Assembly: GCF_004000885.1 (NCBI RefSeq)
Contig: NZ_BIMC01000001.1
Span: forward strand, 795,331 to 859,330
Reading direction: 5' to 3'
DNA length: 64,000 bases
Source of the DNA: Paenibacillus glucanolyticus NBRC 15330
GTDB lineage: Bacteria > Bacillota > Bacilli > Paenibacillales > Paenibacillaceae
The position numbers and the translations under genes were made by a program. The number at the start of each line of letters is the position of its first letter. Within the stretch, counting starts at the first letter, position 1. The notes under the pieces are model-generated. The model worked only from the letters and a program-made list of their open reading frames with translations. It was not told the origin of the DNA and ran no database searches. Shown piece after piece: positions 9,465-19,453 of the stretch.

Positions 9465-10604
9465 CTATAGTCGGGAAGCTAATTCACGTGCTAGCCGATC
9501 ACTCTCTTCAATCGTCTCCAGTGCCGGCTCCGGTGTGTTGTCATGACCATGCAGCACTTCTTCTATAATCTCTTCGATCCGCAGAAAAGAGATTTCACTG
9601 CGCAGAAACCGGGCAACGGCGATTTCATTGGCTGCATTAAATACCGTTGGTGCTGTCCCACCCATTTTACCACATTCATAAGCAAGCCTTAAACAAGGAA
9701 AACGTTCAAGGTCCATTTCCCGGAAGTGAAGCTTGCCCGCCTCCGCCAGAGATAGCCTTGGAGCAGGCGAAGACCAACGTTCCGGATAGGTCAGCGCGTA
9801 TTGAATCGGTACCCGCATATCCGGATTGCCAAGCTGTGCGATGATGCTGGAATCGCGGAATTCTACAAAGGAATGGATAATGCTCTCCGGATGAAGAAGA
9901 ACGGAAATGTTGTCATAAGGAATCTGATAAAGCCAATGGGCTTCCATCACCTCTAACCCCTTGTTCACCATGGTGGCTGAATCTATCGTGATTTTCGCCC
10001 CCATAGACCAGTTGGGATGTTTAAGCGCGTCCTCCACTGTGACATGGACCAGCTGCTCACGCGTATAATCCCGAAAAGAGCCTCCGGATGCCGTCAAGGT
10101 AATCCTTTCAATATCCTCCTGCCGTTCTCCATTCAAGCATTGGAAGATAGCGGAATGCTCACTGTCGATAGGCAGGAGTTTTACCCCTTTGGCCGCCGCA
10201 CGAGCAGTAACCAGGTGACCTGCAGTCACCAGGGTTTCCTTATTGGCGAGTCCGATCGTTTTCCCCTCTTCAATCGCTGCAAGCGTAGAAGGGAGGCCCA
10301 TGCTTCCAACAACGGCTGTAACGACCAACTCCGCGTCCGTCCCTGCCGCTATCTCTACCAGCCCTTCACGGCCATAGTAGATTTCTGTTCCAGCGGGAAG
10401 GTCATGTCTGATTTTGTCGGCAAGCTCTTTCGAAGCAACCGACACTTTTCGCGGAGCAAATTCCTTAACCTGCTGAAGCAGCAAGTCCGAATTGTTCCCT
10501 GCAGCCAGACCCTCCACCTGAAATTGTTCCCGATGCATCCTCACCACGTCCAAGGTCTGCGTACCAATGGAACCGGTGGAGCCGAGTATGCTGATTTTCT
10601 TCAT
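9465..10604 (-). CDS. dxr: 1-deoxy-D-xylulose 5-phosphate reductoisomerase
   Basis: Converts DXP to methylerythritol 4-phosphate in the non-mevalonate isoprenoid pathway, using NADPH. The NADPH-binding motif [11 protein letters not shown] is at the N terminus; [18 protein letters not shown] and the substrate loop [11 protein letters not shown] follow. The start is set at ATG 10604 (MKKISILGS), 8 bases after AAGGAA, giving 379 residues. The reading frame stays open to 10673, and another ATG (10622) overlaps the cdsA stop. The product feeds UppS, encoded three genes upstream in the same transcript. Confidence 0.96.
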   Translation of the reverse strand: MKKISILGSTGSIGTQTLDVVRMHREQFQVEGLAAGNNSDLLLQQVKEFAPRKVSVASKELADKIRHDLPAGTEIYYGREGLVEIAAGTDAELVVTAVVGSMGLPSTLAAIEEGKTIGLANKETLVTAGHLVTARAAAKGVKLLPIDSEHSAIFQCLNGERQEDIERITLTASGGSFRDYTREQLVHVTVEDALKHPNWSMGAKITIDSATMVNKGLEVMEAHWLYQIPYDNISVLLHPESIIHSFVEFRDSSIIAQLGNPDMRVPIQYALTYPERWSSPAPRLSLAEAGKLHFREMDLERFPCLRLAYECGKMGGTAPTVFNAANEIAVARFLRSEISFLRIEEIIEEVLHGHDNTPEPALETIEESDRLARELASRL

Positions 10605-10621
10605 GCACATCTTTCCTTTCA

Positions 10622-11422
10622 TCAGTAAGGCAGGAGACTCAATATATGTACGAACGGAAATACAACGATCCAACTGTCACATCGGTCCAGTATTCCTCCA
10701 TGTCCGGGCAGCAATTTGCCTGAATCCTTGATGCCATACACCCGTTTATATGCGGATTGTACCAAATCCCCAAGCTGACCGATTACCGCGCAGGACAACC
10801 CGATTAGAATCGCTTGTCCAGCTGCCAGGAATCCGTCAGAGAAGAATGAAAAGAGCAAAGAAGTGAACACGGCGATGACAACTCCGCCTACCGCACCTTC
10901 AATGGTTTTGTTCGGACTGATGGAAGGCCATAATTTGTGGCGGCCCATTGCACGGCCGACAAAATAGGCTCCTGCATCACTTGCCCAGATAGAGGCCAAC
11001 AGCAGGAAAGTCCAGAATATTCCATGACCGTCAGGAGCATGTCGCGATTCGGCAATGAAGGAAAAACCGATGCCGATATAAGCTGACGCCAAAAACAATA
11101 ATGAGACCCGCTTAATATCAATCACATTTTTTGTGAACACTGTCGCCAGCAGAAACAAGAGCAGCAGGAGCCACAGAACATGCTCCCACGGGATCTGAAA
11201 ATCCAACTGAAGCGGACCCCATGGGAATACAAACAACAGCACCCCCGCGTACCCTATCCATGCCGTTCCTCCGAACGGTGCCGTATTGGTCATGCGCAGA
11301 AACTCATAATAACCGATTAGTGCCATCGCCAGAATAAGAAGATGGTACCACAGACCGCCTATGAAACATAATCCTAAAAAGACCGCTCCCGCTATAATTC
11401 CGGTAATCAATCGCTGTTTCAA
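10622..11422 (-). CDS. cdsA: Phosphatidate cytidylyltransferase CdsA
   Basis: Membrane enzyme making CDP-diacylglycerol from phosphatidic acid and CTP, the branch point of phospholipid synthesis. It is 267 residues and almost wholly hydrophobic, with about eight membrane helices. The family signature is near the C terminus: [20 protein letters not shown] followed by GILDRCDS, with Cys where Phe or Met is more usual (DRFDS). The start is TTG 11422 ([12 protein letters not shown]), 10 bases after GGAGG; the frame stays open upstream into uppS, so this start is inferred from the RBS. It lies 20 bases after uppS. Confidence 0.95.
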   Translation of the reverse strand: MKQRLITGIIAGAVFLGLCFIGGLWYHLLILAMALIGYYEFLRMTNTAPFGGTAWIGYAGVLLFVFPWGPLQLDFQIPWEHVLWLLLLLFLLATVFTKNVIDIKRVSLLFLASAYIGIGFSFIAESRHAPDGHGIFWTFLLLASIWASDAGAYFVGRAMGRHKLWPSISPNKTIEGAVGGVVIAVFTSLLFSFFSDGFLAAGQAILIGLSCAVIGQLGDLVQSAYKRVYGIKDSGKLLPGHGGILDRCDSWIVVFPFVHILSLLPY

Positions 11423-11442
11423 AACGTTCCATCCTCCATCGG

Positions 11443-12210
11443 CTACGACAGTCCACCGTAGCGTCTTGTTCTTTGTTGGTATTCGGCTATTGCCTCCACC
11501 AAGTGATCCTTGGTGAATTCCGGCCAATATGCGTCAGTAAACCATAACTCACTATACGCCAGCTGCCATAACATAAAATTGCTCAGACGCAGCTCGCCGC
11601 TTGTACGGATCAGTAAATCCGGATCCGGCAATTCGCCTGTGAGGAGCCGCCTGCCAATCAGTTCCTCTGTAATATCCTCAGGACGAAGGATTCCGTCACT
11701 TATTTCTTGTCCAAGTGCTTTAAAACTTTCCGTGATCTCTTTACGGCTGCCGTAATTGAGCGCAAAGTTAAGCACAAGACCGTTATTGCCGGCTGTCTTC
11801 GCAACAGCTTCTTCCATCGCGGACACGGTATGGGACGGAAGTTCTTCCGGATGCCCCATCATTCTGACCTGAACATTTTTCTCAATCAGCTCTTCAAGCT
11901 CAATAGCCAGGAACTCTTGCGGAAGCTTCATAAGAAAATCGACCTCATCCTTCGGACGTGTCCAGTTTTCTGTAGAAAAAGCATACATCGTCAATATTTT
12001 AATTCCCAAATCATCAGCAGCAATGGCTGCTCTTTTAACAGCCTTCATGCCGTTCTGATGGCCAACGATCCGCGGCATACCGCGCCGTTTCGCCCAACGT
12101 CCATTACCATCCATGATGATAGCTACATGATGAGGGATGTTGTCCGGAGAGAGCTGATGCGTCTGCTGACTGTCCTCCTGATTCAACCACGATCGAACCC
12201 GTTTGATCAT
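11443..12210 (-). CDS. uppS: Undecaprenyl diphosphate synthase (cis-prenyltransferase)
   Basis: Condenses isopentenyl diphosphate onto farnesyl diphosphate to make the C55 lipid carrier for peptidoglycan and teichoic acids. The catalytic motif IIMDGNGRWAKRRG is at about residues 28-41, and the product-release region RTSGELRLSNFMLWQ and SELWFTDAYWPEF lies near the C terminus. The start is ATG 12210 (MIKRVRSWLNQ) with GGAGG 7 bases upstream, giving 255 residues; the longer open frame above it overlaps frr. An intrinsic terminator lies between frr and this gene. Confidence 0.96.
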   Translation of the reverse strand: MIKRVRSWLNQEDSQQTHQLSPDNIPHHVAIIMDGNGRWAKRRGMPRIVGHQNGMKAVKRAAIAADDLGIKILTMYAFSTENWTRPKDEVDFLMKLPQEFLAIELEELIEKNVQVRMMGHPEELPSHTVSAMEEAVAKTAGNNGLVLNFALNYGSRKEITESFKALGQEISDGILRPEDITEELIGRRLLTGELPDPDLLIRTSGELRLSNFMLWQLAYSELWFTDAYWPEFTKDHLVEAIAEYQQRTRRYGGLS

Positions 12211-12234
12211 TCCATTTCCTCCAGGCATCTTTCT

Positions 12235-12285
12235 GCAAAAAAAGAGACAAACCCCACCATAAACCGGAGGGGCCACAAGTCTCTT
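12235..12285 (-). terminator. Terminator/attenuator between frr and uppS
   Basis: On the minus strand AAGAGAC ... GTCTCTT enclose a second GC-rich pairing (GCCCC / GGGGT) and are followed directly by a run of seven T. The upstream arm overlaps the frr stop codon. With only about 25 bases to the uppS start there is no room for a new promoter after it. It must therefore be partly read through, or it ends most of the pyrH-frr message. Confidence 0.8.
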
Positions 12286-12837
12286 AAACTTCCATGATTT
12301 CTTTTTCTTTGGCAACGAGGACTTTGTCGACTTCTGCGATAAATTTATCCGTCGCTTTTTGGATATCTTCCTGATGTCTCCGGGACTCGTCCTCGGAAAT
12401 ATCCGTTTTCTCCAATTTTTTGATGTCATCGTTGGCATCGCGGCGAATGTTGCGGATGGCCACTTTCGCTTCTTCGCCGAATTTCTTCGTCATTTTTACC
12501 AGTTCGGTTCTGCGCTCTTCCGTCAGAGCAGGAACGACGAGACGAATTTGATTGCCATCGTTCGCCGGTGTCAATCCAATATCCGATTTCATGATCGCTT
12601 TCTCGATATCGGCCAAGGACGACTTGTCCCAGGGCTGAATCATAAGCGTTCTGGAATCCGGCGTACTGATGTTCGCCAACTGATTGAGCGGAGTTGGTGC
12701 TCCGTAGTATTCAACCGTGATCCGGTCCAGCAGCGCCGGCGCTGCCCGCCCTGCGCGCAGAGTTGCCAGGTCACGTTTCAAAGACAGGATCGCTTTTTCC
12801 ATGCGTTCTTCTGCATTCTTTTTCACCGATTGCGGCA

Positions 12838-12838
<1 letters not shown>
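12284..12838 (-). CDS. frr: Ribosome recycling factor
   Basis: Splits post-termination ribosomes together with EF-G. The 184-residue length and three-helix-bundle layout match the family: [20 protein letters not shown] at the N terminus, the hinge around [12 protein letters not shown] (about residues 45-56), and [13 protein letters not shown] near residue 133. Its ATG shares one base with the pyrH TAA (TAATG), which points to translational coupling. Its stop codon lies inside the stem of a strong terminator. Confidence 0.97.
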
Positions 12839-13704
<866 letters not shown>

Positions 13705-13734
13705 CTAATTAAGACTTGATTCCATTCTTTCTAG

Positions 13735-13780
13735 TGAGATAAGGGTAGCCTTCACTCCGAGTTTATAACAATCTTATCTC
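13735..13780 (-). promoter_or_regulatory. Inverted repeat in the tsf-pyrH gap
   Basis: GAGATAAG (13735-13742) and CTTATCTC (13773-13780) could close a stem over about 30 bases, some 170-215 bases before the pyrH start. No clear promoter could be assigned nearby. It may be part of the pyrH leader or may be chance; the role is unknown. Confidence 0.3.
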
Positions 13781-13803
13781 TCTTTATGCCTTTTATATCT
13801 CTT

Positions 13804-13830
13804 AAAAAAGAAGGAACACAGGTGTGTTCC
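13804..13830 (-). terminator. Intrinsic terminator after tsf
   Basis: GGAACACA-CC-TGTGTTCC stem followed on the minus strand by TTCTTTTTT, 34 bases after the tsf stop. It ends the rpsB-tsf transcript. Confidence 0.88.
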
Positions 13831-13863
13831 ACTCTTTTCTATACTTATATTAGCCTATTCGGC

Positions 13864-14514
13864 TTATTTATTCACCTGGGCCATAACTTCCTCAACGAAG
13901 TTGTCTTGTTTCTTCTCCAGGCCCTCGCCCAGCTCAAAGCGAGCAAAACGACGAATGGAGATGTTCTCACCGATCGTGCTGATTTTTTCGTTAAGCAGCG
14001 TGTTGATCGTTTTGTCCGGATCCTTGATGAAGGATTGCTCAAGCAAGCAATACTCTTCATAGTACTTGTTGATACGGCCTTCAACCATTTTTTCAACGAT
14101 TTTCTCAGGCTTGCCTTCGTTCAAAGCTTGGTTCTTCAAGATTTCTTTTTCTTTCTCAAGCTCTTCCGTTGGAACTTCTTCACGACGAACAAATTTAGGA
14201 TTTGCAGCAGCAATATGCATTGCGATATCGCGAGCAAACTCTTTAAATTGATCTGTTTTGCCTACGAAGTCGGTTTCACAGTTGATTTCAACGAGAACGC
14301 CAATACGTCCGCCGCCGTGAATATAGGATTCTACAACGCCTTCAGTTGCAACGCGTCCAGCTTTGTTAGCTGCTGCTGACAAGCCTTTCTCACGAAGTAC
14401 CGCGATCGCTTTGTCGATATCACCATTTGTTTCATCCAGCGCTTTTTTACAATCCAGCATGCCTGCGCCTGTTCTTTCGCGAAGTTCTTTTACCGCACTA
14501 GCTGATACTGCCAT
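13864..14514 (-). CDS. tsf: Translation elongation factor Ts
   Basis: Nucleotide exchange factor for EF-Tu. The N-terminal UBA-like domain has [19 protein letters not shown], and the core has [20 protein letters not shown] (about residues 71-90). At 216 residues it is the short form, lacking a large second core subdomain, as is common in Bacillales relatives. ATG 14514 has GGAGGG 6 bases upstream; the open frame above it covers the rpsB-tsf gap and is not coding. A possible attenuator separates it from rpsB. Confidence 0.97.
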   Translation of the reverse strand: MAVSASAVKELRERTGAGMLDCKKALDETNGDIDKAIAVLREKGLSAAANKAGRVATEGVVESYIHGGGRIGVLVEINCETDFVGKTDQFKEFARDIAMHIAAANPKFVRREEVPTEELEKEKEILKNQALNEGKPEKIVEKMVEGRINKYYEEYCLLEQSFIKDPDKTINTLLNEKISTIGENISIRRFARFELGEGLEKKQDNFVEEVMAQVNK

Positions 14515-14670
14515 TAGAATTCCCTCCAAATTGGTATGATGAAGTGTGCTTTCTGACCTGAAGACAAAATGTCTGCACACCTGCTCTTCAAGAAGCCAGA
14601 CTGCTTTAAGTATTCGTTTCCTTGCGAAATCAGGAGCGCAACTGATGAGCGTTATTGGCTCTGACATCTT

Positions 14671-14714
14671 AAAAAAAGGGCAGTGAGAGGTTATCCACCT
14701 ACCAACCACCCTTT
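14671..14714 (-). terminator. Attenuator-like terminator between rpsB and tsf
   Basis: AAAGGG/CCCTTT outer stem with inner GTG/CAC and AGGT/ACCT pairings, followed on the minus strand by seven T. It lies 35 bases after rpsB and 157 bases before tsf. No good promoter was seen between it and tsf, so it probably reduces tsf expression relative to rpsB. Confidence 0.65.
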
Positions 14715-14748
14715 TCATTTAATTCATTCTTTATACGTTTAATCCCGA

Positions 14749-15447
14749 TTAAGCTGTTGTTTCTTCACCTTGGTGAGCTTCAACAACGGCATCAGCCATC
14801 TTACCAGTCAACAATTTAACCGCGCGAATCGCGTCATCGTTACCTGGGATTACATAGTCGATTTCATCCGGATCACAGTTCGTATCAACGATACCTACGA
14901 TTGGGATACCCAATTTGCGAGCTTCCGCTACTGCGATGCGCTCTTTACGAGGATCGATAACGAACAATGCGCTTGGAAGACCCTTCATGTTCTTGATACC
15001 GCCCAGGAATTTCTCAAGACGATCTTTCTCTTTGCGGAGAAGGATGACTTCTTTCTTAGGCAATACTTGGAACGTGCCGTCTTCTTCCCAAGCTTCGAGT
15101 TGCTTCAAGCGATTGATACGCTTTTGGATCGTTTCGAAGTTGGTCAAAGTTCCGCCGAGCCAACGTTGGTTGATGTAGTACATACCGCAACGCTCTGCTT
15201 CTTCTTTCACGGAATCTTGAGCTTGTTTTTTCGTGCCGACGAACAGGATTGTCCCGTTCTCTCCAGCTACGTTTTTCACGAAGTTGAATGCTTCTTCAAC
15301 TTTCTTGACCGTTTTTTGCAGGTCAATAATGTAGATACCGTTTCTTTCAGTGAAGATAAATTTATCCATTTTCGGGTTCCAGCGACGAGTCTGGTGACCG
15401 AAGTGAACGCCAGCTTCCAAAAGCTGTTTCATGGAGATTACTGCCAT
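14749..15447 (-). CDS. rpsB: 30S ribosomal protein S2
   Basis: Small-subunit ribosomal protein, 232 residues. Family signatures: [20 protein letters not shown] at the N terminus, [29 protein letters not shown], and [17 protein letters not shown] with [20 protein letters not shown] toward the C terminus. The start is ATG 15447 (MAVISMKQ), preceded by AGGAGG. It is first in the rpsB-tsf unit, with a sigma-A promoter about 125 bases upstream. It sits next to the end of the fla/che operon, as in B. subtilis. Confidence 0.98.
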   Translation of the reverse strand: MAVISMKQLLEAGVHFGHQTRRWNPKMDKFIFTERNGIYIIDLQKTVKKVEEAFNFVKNVAGENGTILFVGTKKQAQDSVKEEAERCGMYYINQRWLGGTLTNFETIQKRINRLKQLEAWEEDGTFQVLPKKEVILLRKEKDRLEKFLGGIKNMKGLPSALFVIDPRKERIAVAEARKLGIPIVGIVDTNCDPDEIDYVIPGNDDAIRAVKLLTGKMADAVVEAHQGEETTA

Positions 15448-15572
15448 CTTCACGCACCTCCTAAGTTTGGTTTTTGTGTGTCCCTCCGCCAAGATCATTT
15501 TTCATTAAGACTCCCAATCCTGGAAGCACCCTCAACGAAATCACTCTGGCGTGTGTTTTAACACCGTCAATT

Positions 15573-15601
15573 ACTATAACATAACCATGGGCAGGTTGCA
15601 A
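15573..15601 (-). promoter_or_regulatory. Sigma-A promoter of rpsB-tsf
   Basis: Minus strand: -35 TTGCAA (15596-15601), 17-base spacer, -10 TATAGT (15573-15578). Transcription would begin near 15566, leaving a leader of about 120 bases before rpsB, in which a regulatory structure for S2 is possible but was not identified. Confidence 0.75.
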
Positions 15602-15657
15602 TTCTTTTGTATTCTAAACGAGGTTCAGACGATCAACGGTCGGGCAGGGCCCTATAA

Positions 15658-15697
15658 AGAAAAAAACCACTCTCAACCAGGAATGCTAGTTGGAGGG
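15658..15697 (-). terminator. Terminator at the end of the fla/che operon
   Basis: On the minus strand CCCTCCAACTAG pairs with CTGGTTGAGAGTGG (small bulges), followed by a run of seven T and then CTTT. The upstream arm includes the stop codon of the last gene (15686-15688). It marks the end of the roughly 31-kb flagellar/chemotaxis transcript. Confidence 0.8.
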
Positions 15698-16285
15698 TTT
15701 TGCTGTGATTTTTGTAATAATCGAATTGTAACTCTCGCCTGCTGTAAACGAATAAGTCCCGCTCTGGATCGATGTGTTGATTTTTTTCTCCGTTGCTTTA
15801 TTGATGAATGCCTGTTTGTTGTCAATCACTCCGGCGCTCAAAAGGTGACTTGCCACATCACTTAGGTTATTTCCAGCTCGAATATTGACTTTGATGGGGG
15901 CATTAGCCTTAACAGGTGTCTTCGGCTCCGCCGGCTTGTTCACCTCTTTGGGTTTCTGCTCTTTGCCATCCGCCTCAGGTTTCTCCGGCTGTTCCGGTAG
16001 ATCCGGCTGCTTCGTTCCTATTTCCTTGGCCTTATCCGATCCTTCGGTCTCTGAAGAACGCTCACTGAGCTTTTTCTCTTCCCACTGGTCCGCGGTCAAC
16101 AGCTCTTCCGAGTGTTCAATCACTTGCATGTCCAGAGCTTCCGCAGCAGCCATCAGCTGCTCCTTCGTTAAATCCTTTGCATCCGATGCGGTTGATCCTT
16201 GACCGATCCACATCAGCTGGAGCAGTATCGCGCCGACAACAAGACCGCTGCCAAGGCCCATCATAAATGTACGGTTCTTGATCAC
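15686..16285 (-). CDS. Membrane-anchored protein with MltG/YceG-like C-terminal segment, last gene of fla/che operon
   Basis: A 199-residue protein with one N-terminal membrane helix (GLGSGLVVGAILLQLMWIG, about residues 10-28), a charged low-complexity middle rich in Glu, Lys and Pro (about 70-130), and a C-terminal segment (about 130-195) with INIRAGNNLSDVA-like content: VNIRAGNNLSDVASHLLSAG and INTSIQSGTYSFTAGESYNS. That segment resembles the LysM-like part of MltG/YceG transglycosylases, but no catalytic domain is present. GTG start overlaps the preceding gene by 4 bases, behind GGAGGAG. The role is unknown; the location suggests an envelope function linked to motility. Confidence 0.75.
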   Translation of the reverse strand: MIKNRTFMMGLGSGLVVGAILLQLMWIGQGSTASDAKDLTKEQLMAAAEALDMQVIEHSEELLTADQWEEKKLSERSSETEGSDKAKEIGTKQPDLPEQPEKPEADGKEQKPKEVNKPAEPKTPVKANAPIKVNIRAGNNLSDVASHLLSAGVIDNKQAFINKATEKKINTSIQSGTYSFTAGESYNSIITKITAKPSN

Positions 16286-16812
16286 GCGGACTCCTCCTGT
16301 TTGGCTAATTGAATAATAAGCTGAACCTCGCCTCGCTGAAGCCCCGTCGCCTTGGCAATCATATCGATAGATTTCCCTTGCCCATGCAGATCAAACAGCT
16401 CCGCGTACCTGGATTTGATGGAGTCGACCGGAGGAGACACCTCTGCCTCTGAAGAAGCGGCAGCCCGATCTGCAGACAAGGAAGTGGCATGAACCAACTT
16501 GTCCTCCGTCGTTCGAAGACGGGTTTCGGATTCAATCATTTTCTGCTCCATTACAAGCATGCGTTGACGCAAATCACTCACCTGCTCTTGCTGTTCCTGT
16601 TGCTTTGCACGAAGCTCTTGCTTCATTTGACTTACCAGCTCTACAAGCTGCTCGTTCTCGTTCTGGATTTCCGCCATGTACCCTTCAAGCGTGTTCTCCA
16701 CTTCTTTTACAACCCGCTCGCTGGATACACTCTCTTCACGGCGTTTCGGCAGCATAAAAGCATACAGCACCGCCGCTACGCCAAGCAGCACGATATATAT
16801 CCACGGTCCCAA
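16282..16812 (-). CDS. swrB: SwrB-like membrane/coiled-coil protein
   Basis: An N-terminal membrane helix (WIYIVLLGVAAVLYAFML) is followed by a long charged coiled coil (about residues 25-120, including the heptad-like MAEIQNENEQLVELVSQMKQ). A C-terminal helix-turn-helix-like motif (IDMIAKATGLQRGEVQLIIQ) ends the protein. This layout and its place between sigD and rpsB match SwrB (YlxL) of B. subtilis, which promotes basal-body/export-gate maturation. The start is put at TTG 16812, 9 bases after AGGAG; an ATG 6 bases earlier is too close to that site. Assignment is by architecture and position, so the symbol is tentative. Confidence 0.65.
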   Translation of the reverse strand: MGPWIYIVLLGVAAVLYAFMLPKRREESVSSERVVKEVENTLEGYMAEIQNENEQLVELVSQMKQELRAKQQEQQEQVSDLRQRMLVMEQKMIESETRLRTTEDKLVHATSLSADRAAASSEAEVSPPVDSIKSRYAELFDLHGQGKSIDMIAKATGLQRGEVQLIIQLAKQEESA

Positions 16813-16843
16813 ATCCATTAACTCCTTTGTGCCAATAAATTAT

Positions 16844-17152
16844 CTAGAGAGAAACATCAAAATTCCTGCCTTTATAGGGATGCTCCGCCGGCTGCTCCAC
16901 AGATTCGCCCGACTCGGATGATCCCCGTTCTTGCTGTCCTGGAGACTGACGGCTCCCGTCATCACGAACAGCTGTCTCCGCTGTCTCGCTAACTTCCGTG
17001 CTTCGCTGTGCTTCCGCGCGGCTGTTCTTGATCTGTTCCCCGGCAAGCAATGTCTGATCGTTCATGGGGCGCTGCTGGAACTCATTATGGATTTTGCCCG
17101 CTTCGTTGGTTCTTGGTACTGCGATTTGCATTTCTACCGATTTTAAACTCAA
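16844..17152 (-). CDS. Small conserved flagellar-operon protein of unknown function
   Basis: A 102-residue hydrophilic protein beginning MSLKSVEMQIAVPRTNEAG from a TTG start 6 bases after GAGGTG. The N-terminal 35 residues (SLKSVEMQIAVPRTNEAGKI) resemble a short element recurrent in small proteins encoded in Firmicute motility operons. The rest is a low-complexity tail rich in Glu, Ser, Gln and Arg that is probably disordered. It lies between fapA and the swrB-like gene. The function is not known. Confidence 0.6.
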   Translation of the reverse strand: MSLKSVEMQIAVPRTNEAGKIHNEFQQRPMNDQTLLAGEQIKNSRAEAQRSTEVSETAETAVRDDGSRQSPGQQERGSSESGESVEQPAEHPYKGRNFDVSL

Positions 17153-17209
17153 TGGAATCACCTCATAGCCAGGATCATATCCACAAGCATTTAATATGTC
17201 TGTTCTACC

Positions 17210-18619
17210 CTACAATAACGGCACCATGGTGATATCTCCTTCATGATAGTAAAAAGAAACCCGCTGTGTGGGGTCCTTAACAAATCGGGTATACCTCCCG
17301 ATGACAATTTTGGCGCCGCCGTAGATCGTCTTTACCACATTAACTCTCGCTTTGCCAGTATCCTCAAGCATCTTCTCGATTTCGAGCATACGGTCTTTAA
17401 TATCCGCTTGTTCGGCCACATTCGATTTCTTGGTAGCATTCAGCTTAATGCGCAGCGCGAGTTTGTCTGGCGACAACTGGCCTGACGAAGCCAACTGATT
17501 CAGTAGATAAAGTGCTTTATCCGTTTTATCCATACTCTCAATCGACAGCTTCAGCTGCGCTCTCAGATCCGCCAGTTCATTCCGCAGTTCGGGAAGAACC
17601 CAAACCTCGATGACGGTAGCAGTCGACATGGTATTTCCGATCGTCCGGGCTACTACTTTCTCCCCGGCCTGCAGGACGCCGCCTACGACGAGACCCTTCA
17701 TGCCGTTGCACTCGATGTTCTGAACCGCACGGATATTGGAGTGCATAATGCTCTGCGAGACAAATACGCTAGCACCGGCTATAACATTTCCATCCTGGAT
17801 AAACGAGCTCTTGACATCCTGTCCAGCCTTTACAAACCCCTTATTATATCCGATTATTCCCCCGGAAATATCGATGGAGCCCTCTGCGTCGAGCTCTGCG
17901 CCTTCCACAAAGCCGGTAACACGAATGTCCCCTGCTGCCTTGATTCTGAATCCGGTAAGAACGTTCCCGCGAATGACCACCGTACCGACAAAGTCAATGT
18001 TGCCAATACTGTAGTCAACATCGCCATTGATTTCATATACCGGAAACACATTGATTTTTCCCTTTTCCGTTTTGGTCAGCAGCCCGTCCAGCGCCGCATA
18101 CATTGCGCTTTTCTCAGCATTGACCACAACGTTCTTCCCCACTTTGAAATGAGCTTCCTTGCCTGGTTTACTCGGAATTTCCTCACCGGTAACCGCGGTG
18201 CCAGGAACTCCTTTCGTTGGCGGGATTCGGGTTGCAATCAATTGGCCCTTCTTCACATTATTTAAACGAATCACTTCTTTATAATCGACTTTGCCATCTT
18301 CGATCTCCAGCGGCTTCAGATTCGTCTGATTCCCCAAATTAACGGTGAACTCTATTTTGCCGTTCTGTCCGTGCATAGGCTCCGTTCCCATTGCAATCGG
18401 CGTTCTACTATATTGATATTCCTCCGAATGATCTGCGATTCGTCGCAACGTATCATGTTGAAGTCCATATCGTACCTGGTGGCTTCTCAGAAATTGTTCA
18501 AGAGCTTCTACAGAGCAGGAGAAATCCTTCTCCCAGTTGGTGAACTGTATATAGGCGACGACTTTGTCATCCGATAGCGTAACGCTAAAGTACTGATCCA
18601 ATGCATAATCTACAGACAA
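17210..18619 (-). CDS. fapA: FapA-family (DUF342) flagellar assembly protein
   Basis: About 469 residues. An N-terminal region (about 1-170) is followed by a long repetitive beta-helix-like block (about 190-330) of Gly/Ile/Val-rich rungs such as GNIDFVGTVVIRGNVLTGF and ISGGIIGYNKGFVKAG, and then a helical, coiled-coil C-terminal part (about 350-430). This is the FapA/DUF342 architecture, associated with polar flagellar assembly in Vibrio and found with motility genes in Firmicutes. The start is set at TTG 18619, 8 bases after AAGGGGG; the frame is open to 18646 without a good RBS. It lies immediately downstream of sigD. Confidence 0.85.
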   Translation of the reverse strand: MSVDYALDQYFSVTLSDDKVVAYIQFTNWEKDFSCSVEALEQFLRSHQVRYGLQHDTLRRIADHSEEYQYSRTPIAMGTEPMHGQNGKIEFTVNLGNQTNLKPLEIEDGKVDYKEVIRLNNVKKGQLIATRIPPTKGVPGTAVTGEEIPSKPGKEAHFKVGKNVVVNAEKSAMYAALDGLLTKTEKGKINVFPVYEINGDVDYSIGNIDFVGTVVIRGNVLTGFRIKAAGDIRVTGFVEGAELDAEGSIDISGGIIGYNKGFVKAGQDVKSSFIQDGNVIAGASVFVSQSIMHSNIRAVQNIECNGMKGLVVGGVLQAGEKVVARTIGNTMSTATVIEVWVLPELRNELADLRAQLKLSIESMDKTDKALYLLNQLASSGQLSPDKLALRIKLNATKKSNVAEQADIKDRMLEIEKMLEDTGKARVNVVKTIYGGAKIVIGRYTRFVKDPTQRVSFYYHEGDITMVPLL

Positions 18620-18649
18620 TCCAGGAACCCCCTTCATAAATGGCAAGCG

Positions 18650-19438
18650 TCAGTCGTTTTGCATCAGCAAATCCCGATCTTTATCGAGCGCGCCCCGAAG
18701 TCTCAAAATCGCCTTGGAATGAAGCTGTGATATTCGTGAAGGTGATAGCGACATCACTTCAGCAATTTCACTGAGTGATAAATCCTCATAATATAATAAG
18801 GAAACTACAGTCCGCTCTTTCGGGGTCAATTTACCGATTCCCTTCATCAGGGCTTCTCGCAGATAAAATTCATGGACCTTGTGATCCGGATTCTTCGCTT
18901 TCTCATCAACCAGGAGCGACATTCGGGTCTCAGACTCCTCCTCGCGGATCGGATCCTCCAAAGATGTCAGTGTCATGACCGCCACTTCCTGCAGCATGTG
19001 CCGGAACTCCTTCTCGGTCACGTCAAGGTAATCACTCATCTCAGAGTCACTGACGCTGCGTAAATACTTCTGTTCCAACTGCTGATATGCAGTTTCAATT
19101 CTCTTCGCCTTCTCACGAACCGAACGCGGCACCCAGTCCCCTTGGCGCAGCGAATCCAGAATAGCACCTCGCACACGCCAGGAGGCATAGGTTTCGAATT
19201 GCAAGCCTCGTTTATAATCAAACTTCTCAATGGCGTCTATCAAACCCATTACCCCATTGCTGGCCAAATCTCCCTTGGAAACGTTCTTCGGAAGACCGAT
19301 GGCCAAACGGCTTGAAACATAATCAACGATGTGCAGATGATATTCGATAAGTTTCTTCTTCGCTTCATGGTCTCCGTCTTCCTTCCATGCGCTCCATAAT
19401 TCCATATGGTTCAGCACAGAAGCTTTTCGTTCGTCCAA
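18650..19438 (-). CDS. sigD: Flagellar/motility RNA polymerase sigma factor SigD (FliA family)
   Basis: A 262-residue sigma-70 family factor that directs late flagellar, chemoreceptor and autolysin genes. Region 2 is seen as SRLAIGLPKNVSKGDLASNG and GLIDAIEKFDYKRGLQFETY, with the -10 recognition segment AILDSLRQGDWVPRSVREK. Region 4 ends with the helix-turn-helix LSLSEIAEVMSLSPSRISQL (about residues 222-241). The TTG start at 19438 lies 10 bases after GGAGG. It is encoded near the 3' end of the fla/che operon, as in B. subtilis, so its level would depend on completing the long transcript. Confidence 0.97.
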   Translation of the reverse strand: MDERKASVLNHMELWSAWKEDGDHEAKKKLIEYHLHIVDYVSSRLAIGLPKNVSKGDLASNGVMGLIDAIEKFDYKRGLQFETYASWRVRGAILDSLRQGDWVPRSVREKAKRIETAYQQLEQKYLRSVSDSEMSDYLDVTEKEFRHMLQEVAVMTLTSLEDPIREEESETRMSLLVDEKAKNPDHKVHEFYLREALMKGIGKLTPKERTVVSLLYYEDLSLSEIAEVMSLSPSRISQLHSKAILRLRGALDKDRDLLMQND

Positions 19439-19453
19439 TTGCCTTCACCCTCC

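Noticed and set aside
14770..15561. Plus-strand open frame of 263 residues opposite rpsB
   Set aside because: Entirely antisense to the confident ribosomal protein S2 gene; no RBS and no recognisable domain.
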